A DNA stretch of 64,000 bases, taken from the NCBI GenBank assembly GCA_963556255.1, contig OY744609.1:5378753-5442752 (forward strand), in the 5' to 3' direction. The notes below the pieces were generated by a model that did not search any database, was not told where the DNA came from, and was given only the letters and a program-made list of their open reading frames with translations. Below, one piece after another: positions 45,876-64,000 of the stretch (the stretch's first letter is position 1; each line of letters begins with the position of its first letter). The DNA is from Allolobophora icterica (Eukaryota > Annelida > Clitellata > Crassiclitellata > Lumbricidae). The translations under genes were made by a program, and so were the position numbers.

Positions 45876-47486
45876 TTGACTAATCCGCCGTCTCAAAAGT
45901 CTTATTCTGATTTTCTATGTCCTCCTATGATGAAATCTTTTGGGGTTATTCCCATTTCCTCGGAGGAAATATTGCAGATTGGTGCATCAATGCGACTGAC
46001 TCACTCCACAGGATATGATAATATCGATCCGACACTAGCTGCGACCAGTCTGCCGCTGCTGTCTTCAATTCTATCTGAAATTATAAACTGTTCACTTAAC
46101 TCGGGAATAGTACCACAGGCCATTAAAATTGCTAAAATTATCCCAATTTTTAAAAAAGGTAATAGAAATGAGGTGTCAAACTATAGACCGATTTCAATTT
46201 TGCCATACTTTGCAAAGTTTTATGAAAAATCAGTGGCAAATAGACTCCTCGCTTACCTAAATAAAATGAACATTATCCTCCCCAATCAGTATGGGTTTCA
46301 ACCTGAGCAATCCCCCTCCCTGGCGCTTATAGACTTATATGATAAAATATCTCAAACAATAGATAATAATGAATACTCTATTGGCATATTCCTGGATCTC
46401 TCCAAGGCTTTCGATACTGTAGATCATACCATACTGCTTCACAAACTTGCCAATTATGGAATTAGAGGTGTCCAACTTGAATGGTTTACTTGCTACTTAA
46501 ATAACAGGTCACAGTTTGTTTTTTGCAATGGTGCAGCATCGGATAAGAAAAAAATTAAGTTTGGTGTGCCACAGGGTTCCAACCTTGGACCTCTACTTTT
46601 CCTTTTATATATTAACGATCTGCCGAATGCCTCGTCTACTCTATCATGTATACTTTTTGCTGATGATACTTCTCTGTTTCACTCAGATAAATCCTACTTA
46701 AATCTTATCTCTACTATTAACACTGAACTTCGATTAATTTCTGAGTGGTTCTTAGCGAACAAATTGTCGTTAAATGTAGATAAAACGGCCTTTATGCTTT
46801 TTAAATCTCACAGGAAGTTAGGACCAGCCGAAAATTCTATTACGCTATCCATTAATGGTTGTAATATTAACCAAGTTAATAATACTAAGTTCCTGGGAGT
46901 GATAATTGATCATCACTTAACATGGGAGTTGCACATCAGGAGCATAGCAAATAAGGTAGCAAAAAACACTGGTATAATTTATCGTGCCTCCAATAAGCTC
47001 CCACCAAAAATAAGAATTCAATTATATTATTCACTTATCTACCCCTACCTCTCCTACTGTTGCATGGTATGGGCCTCCACCTATGCTTCGAGACTTCATA
47101 AACTCTGGTTGCTCCAAAAAAGAGCTATGCGTACTATCAGTGGTGCCCCATGGGGCTCGCATACGGATCCTATATTCATTAGTAATAAAGTATTAAAAAT
47201 CGACCAAATAAGAAACTATCAAATTGCTCTATTTATGTTTAAATTCACCAGAAATATTCTGCCACCTAAACTTCTAAAAGATTTTAGTAAAGGCTCTGAC
47301 ATCCATTCTCATGATACGAGGGGTGCGGCTAAGTTCAGACAAGAGTTTGCACGTACGAACACAAGAATGTTCTCGATCAAAATTGCAGGTCCTAAACTCT
47401 GGAATACCCTTCCCCCGATGCTTCAGCAAATGGGATCTCTGTTAAGCTTCAAAAAATCACTGCGTGACTTTCTCTTGATTTTGTAG
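45876..47486 (+). CDS. LINE reverse transcriptase (5'-truncated ORF)
   Basis: 536 codons without a stop. RT motifs in order: KIIPIFKKGNRNEVSNYRPI (start of the RT core), IGIFLDLSKAFDTVDHTILL (motif A Asp), GVPQGSNLGPLLFLLYINDL (motif B) and LFADDTSLF (motif C, catalytic DD near residue 262). A thumb and C-terminal part follow (LVCILP-type region replaced by FLGVIIDHHLTWELH) up to GPKLWNTLPPMLQQ, typical of the C-terminal end in CR1/L2/jockey-type LINEs. The listed Met is probably internal, since the apurinic endonuclease domain that normally precedes the RT is missing. The open frame points to a young but inactive copy. Confidence 0.85.
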   Translation: MTNPPSQKSYSDFLCPPMMKSFGVIPISSEEILQIGASMRLTHSTGYDNIDPTLAATSLPLLSSILSEIINCSLNSGIVPQAIKIAKIIPIFKKGNRNEVSNYRPISILPYFAKFYEKSVANRLLAYLNKMNIILPNQYGFQPEQSPSLALIDLYDKISQTIDNNEYSIGIFLDLSKAFDTVDHTILLHKLANYGIRGVQLEWFTCYLNNRSQFVFCNGAASDKKKIKFGVPQGSNLGPLLFLLYINDLPNASSTLSCILFADDTSLFHSDKSYLNLISTINTELRLISEWFLANKLSLNVDKTAFMLFKSHRKLGPAENSITLSINGCNINQVNNTKFLGVIIDHHLTWELHIRSIANKVAKNTGIIYRASNKLPPKIRIQLYYSLIYPYLSYCCMVWASTYASRLHKLWLLQKRAMRTISGAPWGSHTDPIFISNKVLKIDQIRNYQIALFMFKFTRNILPPKLLKDFSKGSDIHSHDTRGAAKFRQEFARTNTRMFSIKIAGPKLWNTLPPMLQQMGSLLSFKKSLRDFLLIL

Positions 47487-47752
47487 TTTGGGCTTGACGG
47501 AATTAAGGTCTTGTGTCAATTGCCATTTGCTATTCCAGTAGCTTTGTAAAAAATAGATATCCACCAGTTAAATTGGTTTTGTCTGTTGTGTCTGTTCTAG
47601 TTCTACTTTTTGTATTATTATCGTCTCCCAAGTAACTAGGATCATAGGTTATTGGACTGTGCCCCCGACTGTCTTATTACTTCTCTCTCTCACTCTCTTT
47701 CTCTTTCTCTCTCTCTTTCTTTCTCTTCCTCTCTCTTTCTGTCTTCCTCTTT

Positions 47753-47755
<3 letters not shown>

Positions 47756-47847
<92 letters not shown>
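47756..47847. repeat. (CT)n microsatellite in LINE 3' UTR
   Basis: A pure CT dinucleotide run preceded by an imperfect CT/TTTC-rich tract from 47680. Confidence 0.95.
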
Positions 47848-47851
<4 letters not shown>

Positions 47852-48149
47852 ATGTTTGTATGTAGTTTACATTTGGTTTCTGTTTTTTGGTTTCTCTGCC
47901 CAAGGTTTTGGCAGTTTAGTTAAGAACTCTACTTAATTCGTTGTATTGATCTGTTAGTTAAGGTTCAGGTTGGTTTCTGTTTTGCGCCATCGTATTTGAG
48001 TTCTGTGAATGGGTGTCCCTGCTCGCGGGAGCTTGCTCCCTTTTGGGCCATTCCCTTGCTAACCAGCTTGCTATGTTTCTGTTTGTATAAAAAAAATTTT
48101 GATTTTGGTGGCAATAAACGAGTTTCGTATCGTATCGTATCGTATCATC

Positions 48150-48850
48150 ACTAATGCGATGGGTGAGCTTTTTATGAGAGCATATTAACTCAAGACGTTG
48201 TTCGATAGCCGACAAGCAGACACGCATTTCACCATCCACCATCTTTAGTCGCTCTCGTTTTTTTAAATTTCATTTCTGTTAGAACAGAAAATCCAACTTC
48301 GCAGAGATACGAAAATCCAAACGGCAGCAAATAGGCTATACTTGATTGCTTTCGTGCTCAAGTTTGGATATTGGCTTAGAATTGAGATCCGAAATGCTAA
48401 CAACTCTTGATCAGCAAAAGAGCCTCTGTGAACCAGATCGTTCTTAAGATCGACGAGACTCTCTACTTTAGCCATCGTCAGACCGGTATACATTCGCGAT
48501 TTACGAATTAGTAGATGACCCATTCATACTCTTGTTTCCAGTGAAAGAAAGTATTTAGCGAATGCTAAAGCGAGATTTTCCAGCGTCACCTTAATTTTCC
48601 CCATTATTATGCTCTTATGTGGAGAATTTTCAATACTTGGAAAACAATCAAGCTGTGAATTGCTTGTATTCTTAACCCACACTTTCTACTTTTCGTTGAA
48701 TGCCTTCAGTTTCCCCGTGATTGCGATTATGTTTTCTTTTGCACCTTGAAGACTCAAGTTTAAGGTGTTCAACCTTTCGAAAAGGTCGTTGAGGAATGTC
48801 ACCTCAAGCCACTAAGTGTCACTAGAATTTTTACTTTTGATCACATGACT
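48150..48850 (-). pseudogene. Degenerate hAT transposase C-terminal part (ZBED5/GTF2I-repeat-like)
   Basis: With stops and frameshifts, the minus strand shows TFLNDLFERLNTLNLSLQG, then YLCEVGFSVLTEMK, then EMRVCLSAIEQRLELICS. This is the order found in the C-terminal dimerisation part of one hAT subgroup that includes domesticated ZBED/FAM200-like genes. The natural C-terminal end lies next to the LINE insertion at about 48147. Confidence 0.7.
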
Positions 48851-49582
48851 TCGAATAACTGTGAATGATAAACTATTCTTAAAAATTAAAAACATTAAAA
48901 ATCCGAAAATTGTATTTATGAAATAATTCTTACAAAGTCAAAAAAGAGACTAGCGAATATTATGTTTCTCTCGCGGCACACCTGAAATCTCTCACGGCAC
49001 ACTAGTGTGCCGCGGCACACAGTATGCGATACACTGGCCTACACTATACAATATACATCGAAGAATGTTTACGCATTTATTCTATCCGCCAGTTCATTAT
49101 ATTGAGAAAACACGCACTTGATTCAAATTAGGTAATGTATCGTTTTATTTTATAAATTAATATTATTGAGTAGTACCTTCTATAGGGCCCGTGTGTATAC
49201 TGTGTAATGCACAAGGCACCAACCGATGGCAAACCAAACAAAGACCGTAGTCAAGTCAATATCCAGAATATGCATTGTGCAAGTATACAAAACTGTAAAA
49301 TCAAAACCGCCTAACGTGTCTATTAAATGTGTTGAAACTCTCTACACGTTAAATACACTAAAGAAAAACTACTTAGACGTTCAAAGAATCCATGTAGTAG
49401 GCCTAATTCGTATTAAAAATGTAATAATAATTTTATTACTGTGATAATTATTATTGTCATAATTATTGTTTTGAGGCTGAGGAGATTGGTTTCCACAGCA
49501 ACATCTAATAACATTTCATCACCCGCATCAAGAGCTTTTAGAAAGCCAAAAACGAACAGCGTTGTGCTTTGGTTTAATTCAC

Positions 49583-49752
49583 TTGTTATAATGTTCGTTC
49601 GTTCTTCTATTCTCTCAGGTAACGTCTCTTCCTCGTTTACCTTTCTTAAAACTTGCTTTTTCTCTCGGGGTCTCGCACTGGGAGCGCTTCTGAAAGGCCC
49701 TCCCGCTAGAAGCGCTTTATAAATATCCGAATACAATACAATACAATACAAT
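49583..49752 (+). mobile_element. LINE 3' end with (ACAAT)n tail
   Basis: Contains the last RT codons (SSSFTFLKTCFF) and AGCGCTTTATAAATATCCG, followed by about five ACAAT repeats, the normal 3' end of CR1-like elements. Confidence 0.65.
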
Positions 49753-50157
49753 TTGGGGGTTTGGCTAACTCATTCTTAAATTCATTTTTAATTCATTCAT
49801 TAATTCATTCTTAAATTCATTCTTTAATTTTTTAACTAATTAATTCATTGATTCGTTTGTTCATCCACTCATTTGTTGGTTCACACATATCGCTCGATAC
49901 TCGCTCACGTGTATATTCTCGCGTTCATACGCTCAGTCGCACTTTCAACCCAAAAATAAACAGATGCATGTTAAATAAAAAATAATATAGAGTTAAAAGA
50001 TTTATTTGGGCATAAGCGAGAGAATCGGAAGAATTCTGACTCCTGCTTTGGTTATTTATAATCGTCAATAACAAAAAGCAATAGAGACGGCAACAAAAAG
50101 TGAATTAAATGTTGAAATTCGAGTAAGGCTAAAATATCAAGATGTAGTTCGTGCAAA

Positions 50158-56319
<6,162 letters not shown>

Positions 56320-57513
56320 CTAAGATAGGTAACGTAATGTCACGTACACGCAAAGCTTTACGAGAGTCGCGATAGATTAAAGTATTGAAGCGATTTTAGA
56401 CCACTAGTTAGCAGTAACTTTATGAAACATTTATGACACCTTATGAAACATAAAATTATGATTCGAAGCGAAGAGTTGCAATGTGATCTTTTGGATTTGA
56501 CTGATCTTCTCGTTGTTGATCTGATGACTGCCTGGATTTTTTGCGCCATCCTTTGATTTGTTGTGCGCTACATAAGTTACACATTAGAGATGATTATTAA
56601 GCAGCTAATTCTGTAAGAGGTGGAAGTGTACTCAGATAAATGGAGAAGATGTTCAGGTAGCGCTTCACAACAAATGTCACGAACTTGTATCCTTCGGTAA
56701 TCGTAATCGTAGACCTCAAGTATATTTAAAAAGCTACTCTAAGGCTAAACGAATGGCACCAGCTTATTCGCGAGCGTTGTTACCGTAAACCTTCGTTATA
56801 GTGTTTCCTGAAAGCAGCCGCTAAGAAAGAAATGTAGATGACTGTCATTATATTGTTTAAAAAAGAGGTTAATAAAGAAAGCATTGGTCGATGACCATCA
56901 CATAAGATTCGAGATGTTGGGGATGTCATGAGATCAGAGAGTGGTGATAGTGATAAATTGCAGTATGCAGAATTTTGTTTAGGACATAAATGAAATAAAA
57001 AGAGTCTCGCGGCTTCAACGTCATATGTGGAAGATAATTTTACAAAACGGCAATCCGCCTAAATATAATTCATAAAGCCAAAGGAAATACAACGGGCTTT
57101 AGATGTCCTGCAAACGACGGCGCGCCTTTAGGTTGGTTAGTTCACTAAACTTAGTAAGGCACTCTCAAGGCTAAGAAAAATTGGCAGTCATATTCGAAAG
57201 CAGTTCAGCGAAGCATAACTGAAATCCGATATGTCAGGGAAATCAGAAAACAGGGCATAGTGTGCAAACTTATCTGATACAATTAGAAATCAATCGGTCG
57301 TTGTTACCAGTGAAACCCTGGTGAAAATTTAAACTATAATCCATCTGTCGAAGTCAGACAGGTCAGAAAACCAGAAATCAGACAACAGCTTACCCTTAGA
57401 ATTTTTCTTTCAGAATCAACAACGCACACAATCACCCTTTTAACTGCACGAACCGTTTAAGAGTAAACGTTAGATGTGAATGATTAGGCCAAATGCACCG
57501 GCGAACACAGAGT

Positions 57514-57742
57514 AGTCTGGCAAGTTCAAAAATAGATCCAAGCCAGACACTGAAAGATATATCAAGAAAGTGTCGCCCAGATATCGAGGTTGTACGTTCA
57601 AGTAGAGCTTGAAACTGAAACATATATCAAGAAAGTGTCGCCCGAAAGTAAAGCTTGAACGTACAACCTCGATATCTGGGCAACACTTTCTTGATATATC
57701 TTTCAGTGTCTGGCTTGGATCTATTTTTGAACTTGGCAGACT
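57514..57742. repeat. Inverted duplication, 89-base arms
   Basis: 57514-57602 and 57654-57742 are inverted copies with about two mismatches and a 51-base spacer, which itself holds a third direct copy of ATATATCAAGAAAGTGTCGCCC. The flank of gene B has only one copy (about 42417-42505). Confidence 0.85.
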
Positions 57743-58059
57743 GAGCTTCATTACAAACGTTTTATGTAGCAGTTAAATTTACGACAACAGGACTTCAACT
57801 GAACGAGCCACGCCAAACTGTTCACTGTGTTCAGCCCGATAACGAAAACAGGCCGTTAGCCTACTAGTCAGAAATATTTCACAGTTGTATTGCTGTAAGC
57901 CTATCCAGCCCGATTCGAAACACCCATATGGAGCCCTTAGTAGGCTACAAGCGTCTCTTAGTGGAGCGTTGCTACATGTAGCTCAATAACTGTGTCTCCT
58001 CTTTACTTTCTTCTGTTTCATACTAAAGTAAAGCCATTTATTTGAATGGCAACAGTTAT

Positions 58060-59185
58060 ATGACATATCCAGCACCATCATATTTTATGAAGCTATGTGT
58101 GTTTGCCTTGGCATGTCAGACTTATAAAACGTTTGGGAGCTGGAGCCATGTTAACGTTTAGAATGTTGAGCTTTTCATTTGGTTAAAGGCGCGTAGACAG
58201 TATTCACGATACGGAAGAGTAGGCTACCTGGACTGTGTGTTGTTATGATTTAAGTTTGTTATGAAATTCAGAGAGCGATTTGTGGTTTTCAGTGCTCGGA
58301 AAAGACATTTCTAAGGGAAGTCGGAGTCAGGGACACTGCCCTTATGCTCACAAAAATTCGCAACCTGCCCCTGTTTTTATCGTACGCAACACCGACCGTA
58401 TAGAGAGGCCTAGTGATTTTTTTTAGCACACGCACGAATACACAGTGAGTGACGGTCCAGGGTTTATATTTAACCCGGTCTAGGCCTATGTACCATTGAA
58501 TCTCAACCTGACTCTGATCTTTTCGTACGCTACACCAATCCGCTAGAGAGGCCACAAGTCTTTAAAATTTCAGTGCGTGTACGTATATTTCAGAGTCGCA
58601 AAAACATATGACAGAGTAAGTAAGCTTATATAAGAACCCTATGGACAGGAGATGAATAAAAATTAACAAGAAATGTATCTTCGATGGGGTGTCTTCTGAC
58701 CCAGTTAGGAAATACCAATTCCTAGCTCAGCTGTTGGACCTATGGCGTGTGAATAAATGCACCACTTACTTCATTACTTGCCTACTTAATTACTTTGTGG
58801 GTTGAAATCACTGCGTAGATTTAGCGTTCTGCCAGTTCTCCAGTGTCAATCAGAGAGTAAACATTATAACTCATCTATTTCAGCTTGCTTACAATCCGTA
58901 GCTGACCACTGGTTTCTCAAGCATCGGATTTCGACCAGGCTTCAATCAATCAATATACATAATTTACTGTTCACCATGACAGCACAGTTCCTTAACAAGA
59001 CAGGCAATATTCCACTGACAATGGGTAAAACCCAATAGAACGCAAGTTCGGAGAACAGCGTCGCCCTAATGCAAACAGTCGTTAGCGAGTATACATTCGA
59101 AACAACATATATAAACGTAGGACAATGAGAGCCACTCATTATCGTGTAGCACCACCTTAACTCAAATTTATAGAAAGTCAAGCTA
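58060..59185. other. Intergenic region between blocks C and D
   Basis: No gene. 58320-58560 and 58620-59060 repeat, partly inverted, the intergenic block at 29150-30420. Confidence 0.55.
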
Positions 59186-59189
59186 TCTG

Positions 59190-59545
59190 AAGGCGGAGGG
59201 CCTTCCAATTGTTCTCGCCCTAAACGACATCGCCTCAACAGCTGTACTGCCTCCTCTCGATCTGACCCTCTGGAAACCGGACTCGGACCTCTTTTGGACT
59301 ACTCTCTGGAAAACCCCTCTGATTTGATTTGGCCTTCTTTAAACCGGACTCGGACCTATTCTGGACTACCTCTGGAAACCCGTCTGATTTTATTTGGCCT
59401 TTTTGAACCGGACTCGAACCTCTTTGGGATTATCATCTGGAAAACCCCCACTGATTTGACGTAGTGCTCGTGATTAGACTGGTGCCCTGCGCTTGGCCTT
59501 CGAGTGACGCTTTAGAAGTTTGGAGATTATGTTTATGATTACGAT
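59190..59545 (+). mobile_element. LINE 3' UTR with about 70-base tandem repeats
   Basis: Three to four diverged units of CTGGAAACCGGACTCGGACC..GGACTAC..CCCTCTGATTT..TTTGGCCTT are followed by the dispersed 3'-end sequence. Same family as 51180-52070. Confidence 0.65.
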
Positions 59546-61242
59546 CAAGAAACTCTGGGGACGTTTACTAGACCTTGTTTCATTTATAAAGTGAAGAGCA
59601 TCGTGTGTCAGATTTGTAATGAACAAGGTAATGTAATGTCTAGGTGAGTCAGATTTGCATATAAAAAGAAAGGTAGCGCAAATCAACTGCAATGCACGAT
59701 CCAAAGCATCAGCAAACATCCGTCCTTCTGTTCCGTCCGAGTCCTAAATCGGTTTCGCTCGGGGGATCAGACGAACTTCGAAGTGCGATGGAACCGTCGT
59801 TAGAGAGCTGACATCCTTCACAATGATCGACTTCTGGCCCTCTGGTGGTCGGATATCGAAACGCTGGACGAGACTGGTCAAAAATAGAAAGGTGCTCTGA
59901 CGACCTAGAATCTCCCCGAGGCAAGATCGCTTTTTTAGAACGGAACATTTAATCACTCTCATTTAGGTGAAGTTACAAAAACAGGTTTCTGTTAGTCTGG
60001 TGGTCTAGTGGCTGGACTTCGAACCAAATGCCGGAATAGGCATAAGAACCTACACCAGAGTGAAATATTGGCGTTTTTGTAAAGTTACATATCTCCTCAG
60101 AGCGCTGCAGTTATGCTGAATGATGTCAAGGATGTCACTGTATCTCAAAATAGAAGACATCCTAAGAGAAACTTCATTAAGGCATTGTTTGCCAACATAG
60201 CATAAACTGAAACTTTACCACAATTGAAAGAAACTGCAAATGTAGTGTCGTGTAGCTTAGTGTATCATCGTATGGTGTGGTATAGTGTAGATGAGATTAG
60301 GTCAGGTGAAGGAAAAGCAGGTAAAGGTATACGACAATTTTATGAAATGTAGGATGATGTACCAATAATGCACAAAGGAGTACCGGTAATACTGTGTTCA
60401 CGACTTTTACGAAGTCAAAATGGACACAACTAGTTCTTGGTAGTGAAGAGACGTTCCTAGAAAATTCATAGACCGGTCTATACATATTCTACGTGAACCC
60501 AAGTCCTGCAATTATTAATACTAGAATTCGGGTAAAAAATGCCAGTACCCACGTCCTGCCACACTTTGACACCTACATCCAAATGAATAACTTCCGTTCA
60601 TTGTATTCTACATTTCATGGTGATCAGTAGCGTATCTGAAACCGAAAGTTAATTTGCAGTAACGTACCTAGTCCAAATGATATAACTTTCGCACTGTTGA
60701 TAACTTTGTTGTCTCTGTCGAGGAATCTTTCTGGTCTAAAGTTTTCCGGATCTTTCCAGAACGTTGGGTCCATGTGAGCGCTGTAGGCATTAGCTATGAC
60801 CTAAGTCAAAAATAATTTGAAACCGATTTAATGGTCAATGCAAGTGTAAACGTGACCGAGCGGCAGCGATTACAAAAACTTTGTTCTCGTTGTGAATATA
60901 GATTACACTTAATATAGAAAAACTATAAATATGACGAATATTATATTTACTGTATTCACGTGACATACTGTAGGCCTATATGAGAAAAATAAAACTCAAC
61001 CGTACGAAACATACACCTAAACCACTTCTACACACACACCGTGTAGTCACAATTTCCGCACTGTTCCACTTCAGTAACGTCATGACAATACTACGCAACC
61101 ATAAGCTGACCGTTATTCATCGGCTTTTCACACCCATATGTTCATGTGTTTCAATGAAAGTCGTAGTGTTTCCATTTCGAGTTTACGAAGTAGTTAAACA
61201 GAATACTCACTTTACGTCACGTGACTTCGCCCTCAGCTGATT

Positions 61243-61312
61243 TGACCTCGCTTTCACCTGACCTGACCTCGCTTTCACCTGACCTGACCTCGCACTCACT
61301 TGACTTTACGAC
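61243..61312. repeat. Short tandem repeat in intron 3 of gene D
   Basis: Three units of about 25 bases, TGACCTCGCTTTCACCTGACC, lie next to the exon 3 splice donor. Confidence 0.8.
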
Positions 61313-62394
61313 GTCCAAACAGCCCAGCTGAAACTTACCAGGGATCCTTTCGGTACGTCGTACTCCAGGACTTTGGTTTCTTTGAGAGATACATGACGCA
61401 TGAAAAAGGGACCTATAGTGTGTCGTCTCATGACTTCCAGGATCACAGCTTCAGTGTAGGGCAAACGTGGTTTGTCATCGAGTGACGGAAGTCTGTCTCC
61501 TGGCACCATCTCATCGATCTCCCTCTGAAAGCGGGTTAGAACCTCGGGATGGTTGGCCAATTCCACCATTGCCCACTCCAACGTTGTCGCTACGGTCTCC
61601 GTTCCACCGAAGCATAGATCACGCAGCACGTAGAGTAAGTCCTGGTGGTCGTAATCGGTACCCTCAATTTCCAGAAATCTCCCGACGAAAGTAGGCTCAG
61701 ATTTGTTGGATTTGATGAAGTTTATCCCCACTTCGATAGAGTTCAACAGACTCTGGTTGAACTTTCGCAAACAGTCGATCTTCCTCCGGAAAACTGGCAG
61801 AAACCGTAAAAATGAAGCCATGTCGATAGCATAATCTATGTTTGAAAAATACCCGATGCTGCTCTCAACGATTATCGAAAGGTGTTTCGGTGAAGACTGC
61901 AGGAAGTTCTTGCCAAACAGAATGCTTAGAACGACGTTTGAAGTGGCAAAGGTGACCGGCCATTTTGGATCGAATGGACGACCATTTAATTTGAGAATCT
62001 CCTCGTTCCATGACTCCACCTCCTGCAGGATTCTAGTCTCCATAACTCTGTCGACTCCGAATCCGAACTCCTTGAGGATGGACAATGACAGTTTGTGGTA
62101 CTTCTTAAACGCATCGTCGTATCGTGCGAATACGATGCCTGCAACAATAGCAAAATTACATTTATTAGAGCATCCGGAATTCTGTGTGATAAATCTCAGT
62201 AATATTATTATTTAATAAAAGTTGAAACCTCGGTTTTCCTCCATCGTACCTTACGGAGATATGTATGTAGTATCGCCCTTACCGTGTCGCAGATCAACAA
62301 CACACATTGATCTGATCATCTGAATATCCCATGACATGTCTCCCGTTCTACCAGAATACAATATAGAAATTGTGGTCTATCTGAAATTCTAAGG

Positions 62395-62720
62395 CTTGCG
62401 TGTTACGTAGACTATTGTAGAGTAATGGACAACACACTGGCGTGAAGTGCAGTAGGTAACAAGATCGAATCCCGTAGACCCCGCAAGGCTTATTCAGCCT
62501 TCCACTCGCTAGGTGGCGGCGGTGGTTAAATGAATAGTAGGCCGTGATGGCGCCCTGGTGGCTGCCGCATAAACAGTAATATTCGACTCGTGTAAAACTG
62601 TTATCATGTGCTTCTACTGTATTCATATATGTAAGGCGCCCTGCGTGGCTGCCATTTCTGCTATATGTATGTTCACTGTACAGCGCAGTGCGGTTAGCAG
62701 GCGCTTAAATAAAGAAAAGA
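62395..62720 (+). repeat. tRNA-derived SINE in intron 2 of gene D
   Basis: A-box-like GTAGAGTAATGGACAAC and B-box-like AGATCGAATCCC are about 50 bases apart. Two copies of GGCGCCCTG-GTGGCTGCC follow, and the end is AATAAAGAAAAGATTATTATT. Shares body and tail with 2181-2404. Confidence 0.65.
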
Positions 62721-63041
<321 letters not shown>

Positions 63042-63783
63042 GCTTATCCTTTCAATACCTCTATTTCAAAAGCGGTTCAAGCCCATTCTATTCGATTCCT
63101 GTCTCGTACTGTCACGTACGGAGCACCTAGAGAGCATCTATGATGAGCTTTGTGGAGGCGCTATATAAATATATATCTACATAGTTACATATATAGGAAA
63201 CTATTGTCGCATGGACCATAATGTAATTGTAATTTACTTGTAATTGTAATATGAAAATTTATTTTTAGAAATTTATCTTACGCCACTCGACGCCTTAGGG
63301 GTGTCTTCGTTTCTACTTATATCAACTGATATAAAAATTTCAATTGTGAAATTATAAAATTAATTCTACAGTTAAAAGTGTAATGTTGACGAACTTGAAA
63401 TCTCATTTAAAAATTACGAGTTTAATTCAAAAATTAGAAATCTTTTTCTAAAGGTAGAGTTACCATTCCAATACAATTGTTATTTGACAATAAAATCAAA
63501 AATAATAAAGACCTCACAAACCAATCGACAACCGTATCACAATTTCCCATGCTTATCAAGAGACGGTAGTGGAATTTTCCAGAGTAGAATACATTGTAAA
63601 AGCTCCATAGAGATTACACGGTGCGAAAATTTTAGGGTTTTTGTGGCTCAGCTGAACTGACCCCTTTGCTGGCTGTTGAGGATTTTCTCTTCAATCCACA
63701 CAGAATCTCTGTTGGCGAATGCCTCCGAGTGTCTGACAAACCCGTCGAAAATCGTCTCGTATCCATTGAGCACCACCACCACA

Positions 63784-64000
63784 CTACAGATAATTATAAC
63801 CAACGGCGTAAGACAATTCACGAAAAAGTCTTAATCGTTTCCTGTGCAGTTGATCGAAGGTAGGACGAAGTTTAAATGTAAGATTTTACCCCGTGTCCAG
63901 GACTTTCGGATACGTCCTTTCCGGAATATGAAGCTAAAGATATACCTAAGTGAGAGAACCTCTACCAAACTTCCTACTGTGGGACACGAGAACTTTCATT
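63784..64000 (-). other. Intron 1 of gene D (partial)
   Basis: Begins at the exon 2 acceptor (CTGTAG before 63783). No exon 1 similarity is seen before the window ends. Confidence 0.6.

Larger units (their letters stand above)
45870..48150 (+). mobile_element. 5'-truncated LINE (CR1/jockey group)
   Basis: It inserted into the hAT element just beyond the transposase C-terminal codons. It contains a long reverse-transcriptase frame, a 3' UTR with a long CT microsatellite, and a terminal tail of CGTAT repeats (48121-48147). The endonuclease domain is missing, as in typical 5'-truncated copies. Confidence 0.82.
45704..49036 (-). mobile_element. hAT transposon with a LINE inserted in it (3.3 kb in total)
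   Basis: Ends CAGTGTCTCGCAAAC and GTATGCGATACACTG are flanked by GCCTACTC (45696-45703) and GCCTACAC (49037-49044), an 8-base duplication with one change. CGGCACAC repeats mark the subterminal regions. The empty site is visible in the homologous flank near 2500. The degenerate transposase is at 48150-48850 on the minus strand. Confidence 0.82.

Noticed and set aside
47652..47936. Ser-Leu repeat frames
   Set aside because: Created by the CT microsatellite in the LINE 3' UTR.

Overview
This window is animal nuclear DNA, AT-rich, packed with transposons and microsatellites, and built around a tandem cluster of intron-containing cytochrome P450 genes. Gene structure (five short coding exons with GT..AG introns), the P450 family type (clan 2, CYP2-like) and the repeat types (hAT, pogo, piggyBac-like, CR1/L2-like LINEs, tRNA-derived SINEs, a Gag-bearing LTR element) fit an invertebrate metazoan. 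An aquatic deuterostome such as an echinoderm is my guess; the species cannot be fixed from the sequence. There is no prokaryotic gene organisation and no CRISPR.

Layout. 1-9331: a nested transposon block. A pogo-like element sits inside a hAT element, and the block plus its right flank is present twice in direct orientation with a 5,338-base period and no difference that I can see. 9150-14674: a complete LTR retrotransposon on the minus strand, with apparently identical 698-base LTRs, a 5-base target duplication, and one 958-codon Gag-protease frame but no reverse transcriptase or integrase. 14680-26340: P450 gene A (17865-22538) and its flanks, with hAT, piggyBac-like and foldback insertions. 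26341-28986: three hAT-type elements side by side. 28987-43800: P450 gene B (32739-37826); its 5' flank carries a 3.3-kb hAT-type insertion. 43801-58300: P450 gene C (50158-56319); its 3' flank holds a hAT element with a LINE inserted in it. 58301-64000: P450 gene D on the same strand, with exons 2-5 visible and exon 1 beyond the window. Its last splice acceptor is damaged.

How it fits together. The four P450 genes share strand, intron positions and phases. Genes A, B and C also share 5' and 3' flanking sequence and the remains of one old LINE in intron 2, so they arose by duplication of a block of roughly 13-18 kb. Each block later gained its own insertions, and the other blocks serve as natural empty sites that define the transposon ends. 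A-C are predicted to encode intact microsomal monooxygenases of about 497-500 residues. All other coding potential belongs to mobile elements, most of them broken. The LTR-element ORF is the only long uninterrupted transposon reading frame apart from a 5'-truncated LINE reverse transcriptase at 45876-47486.
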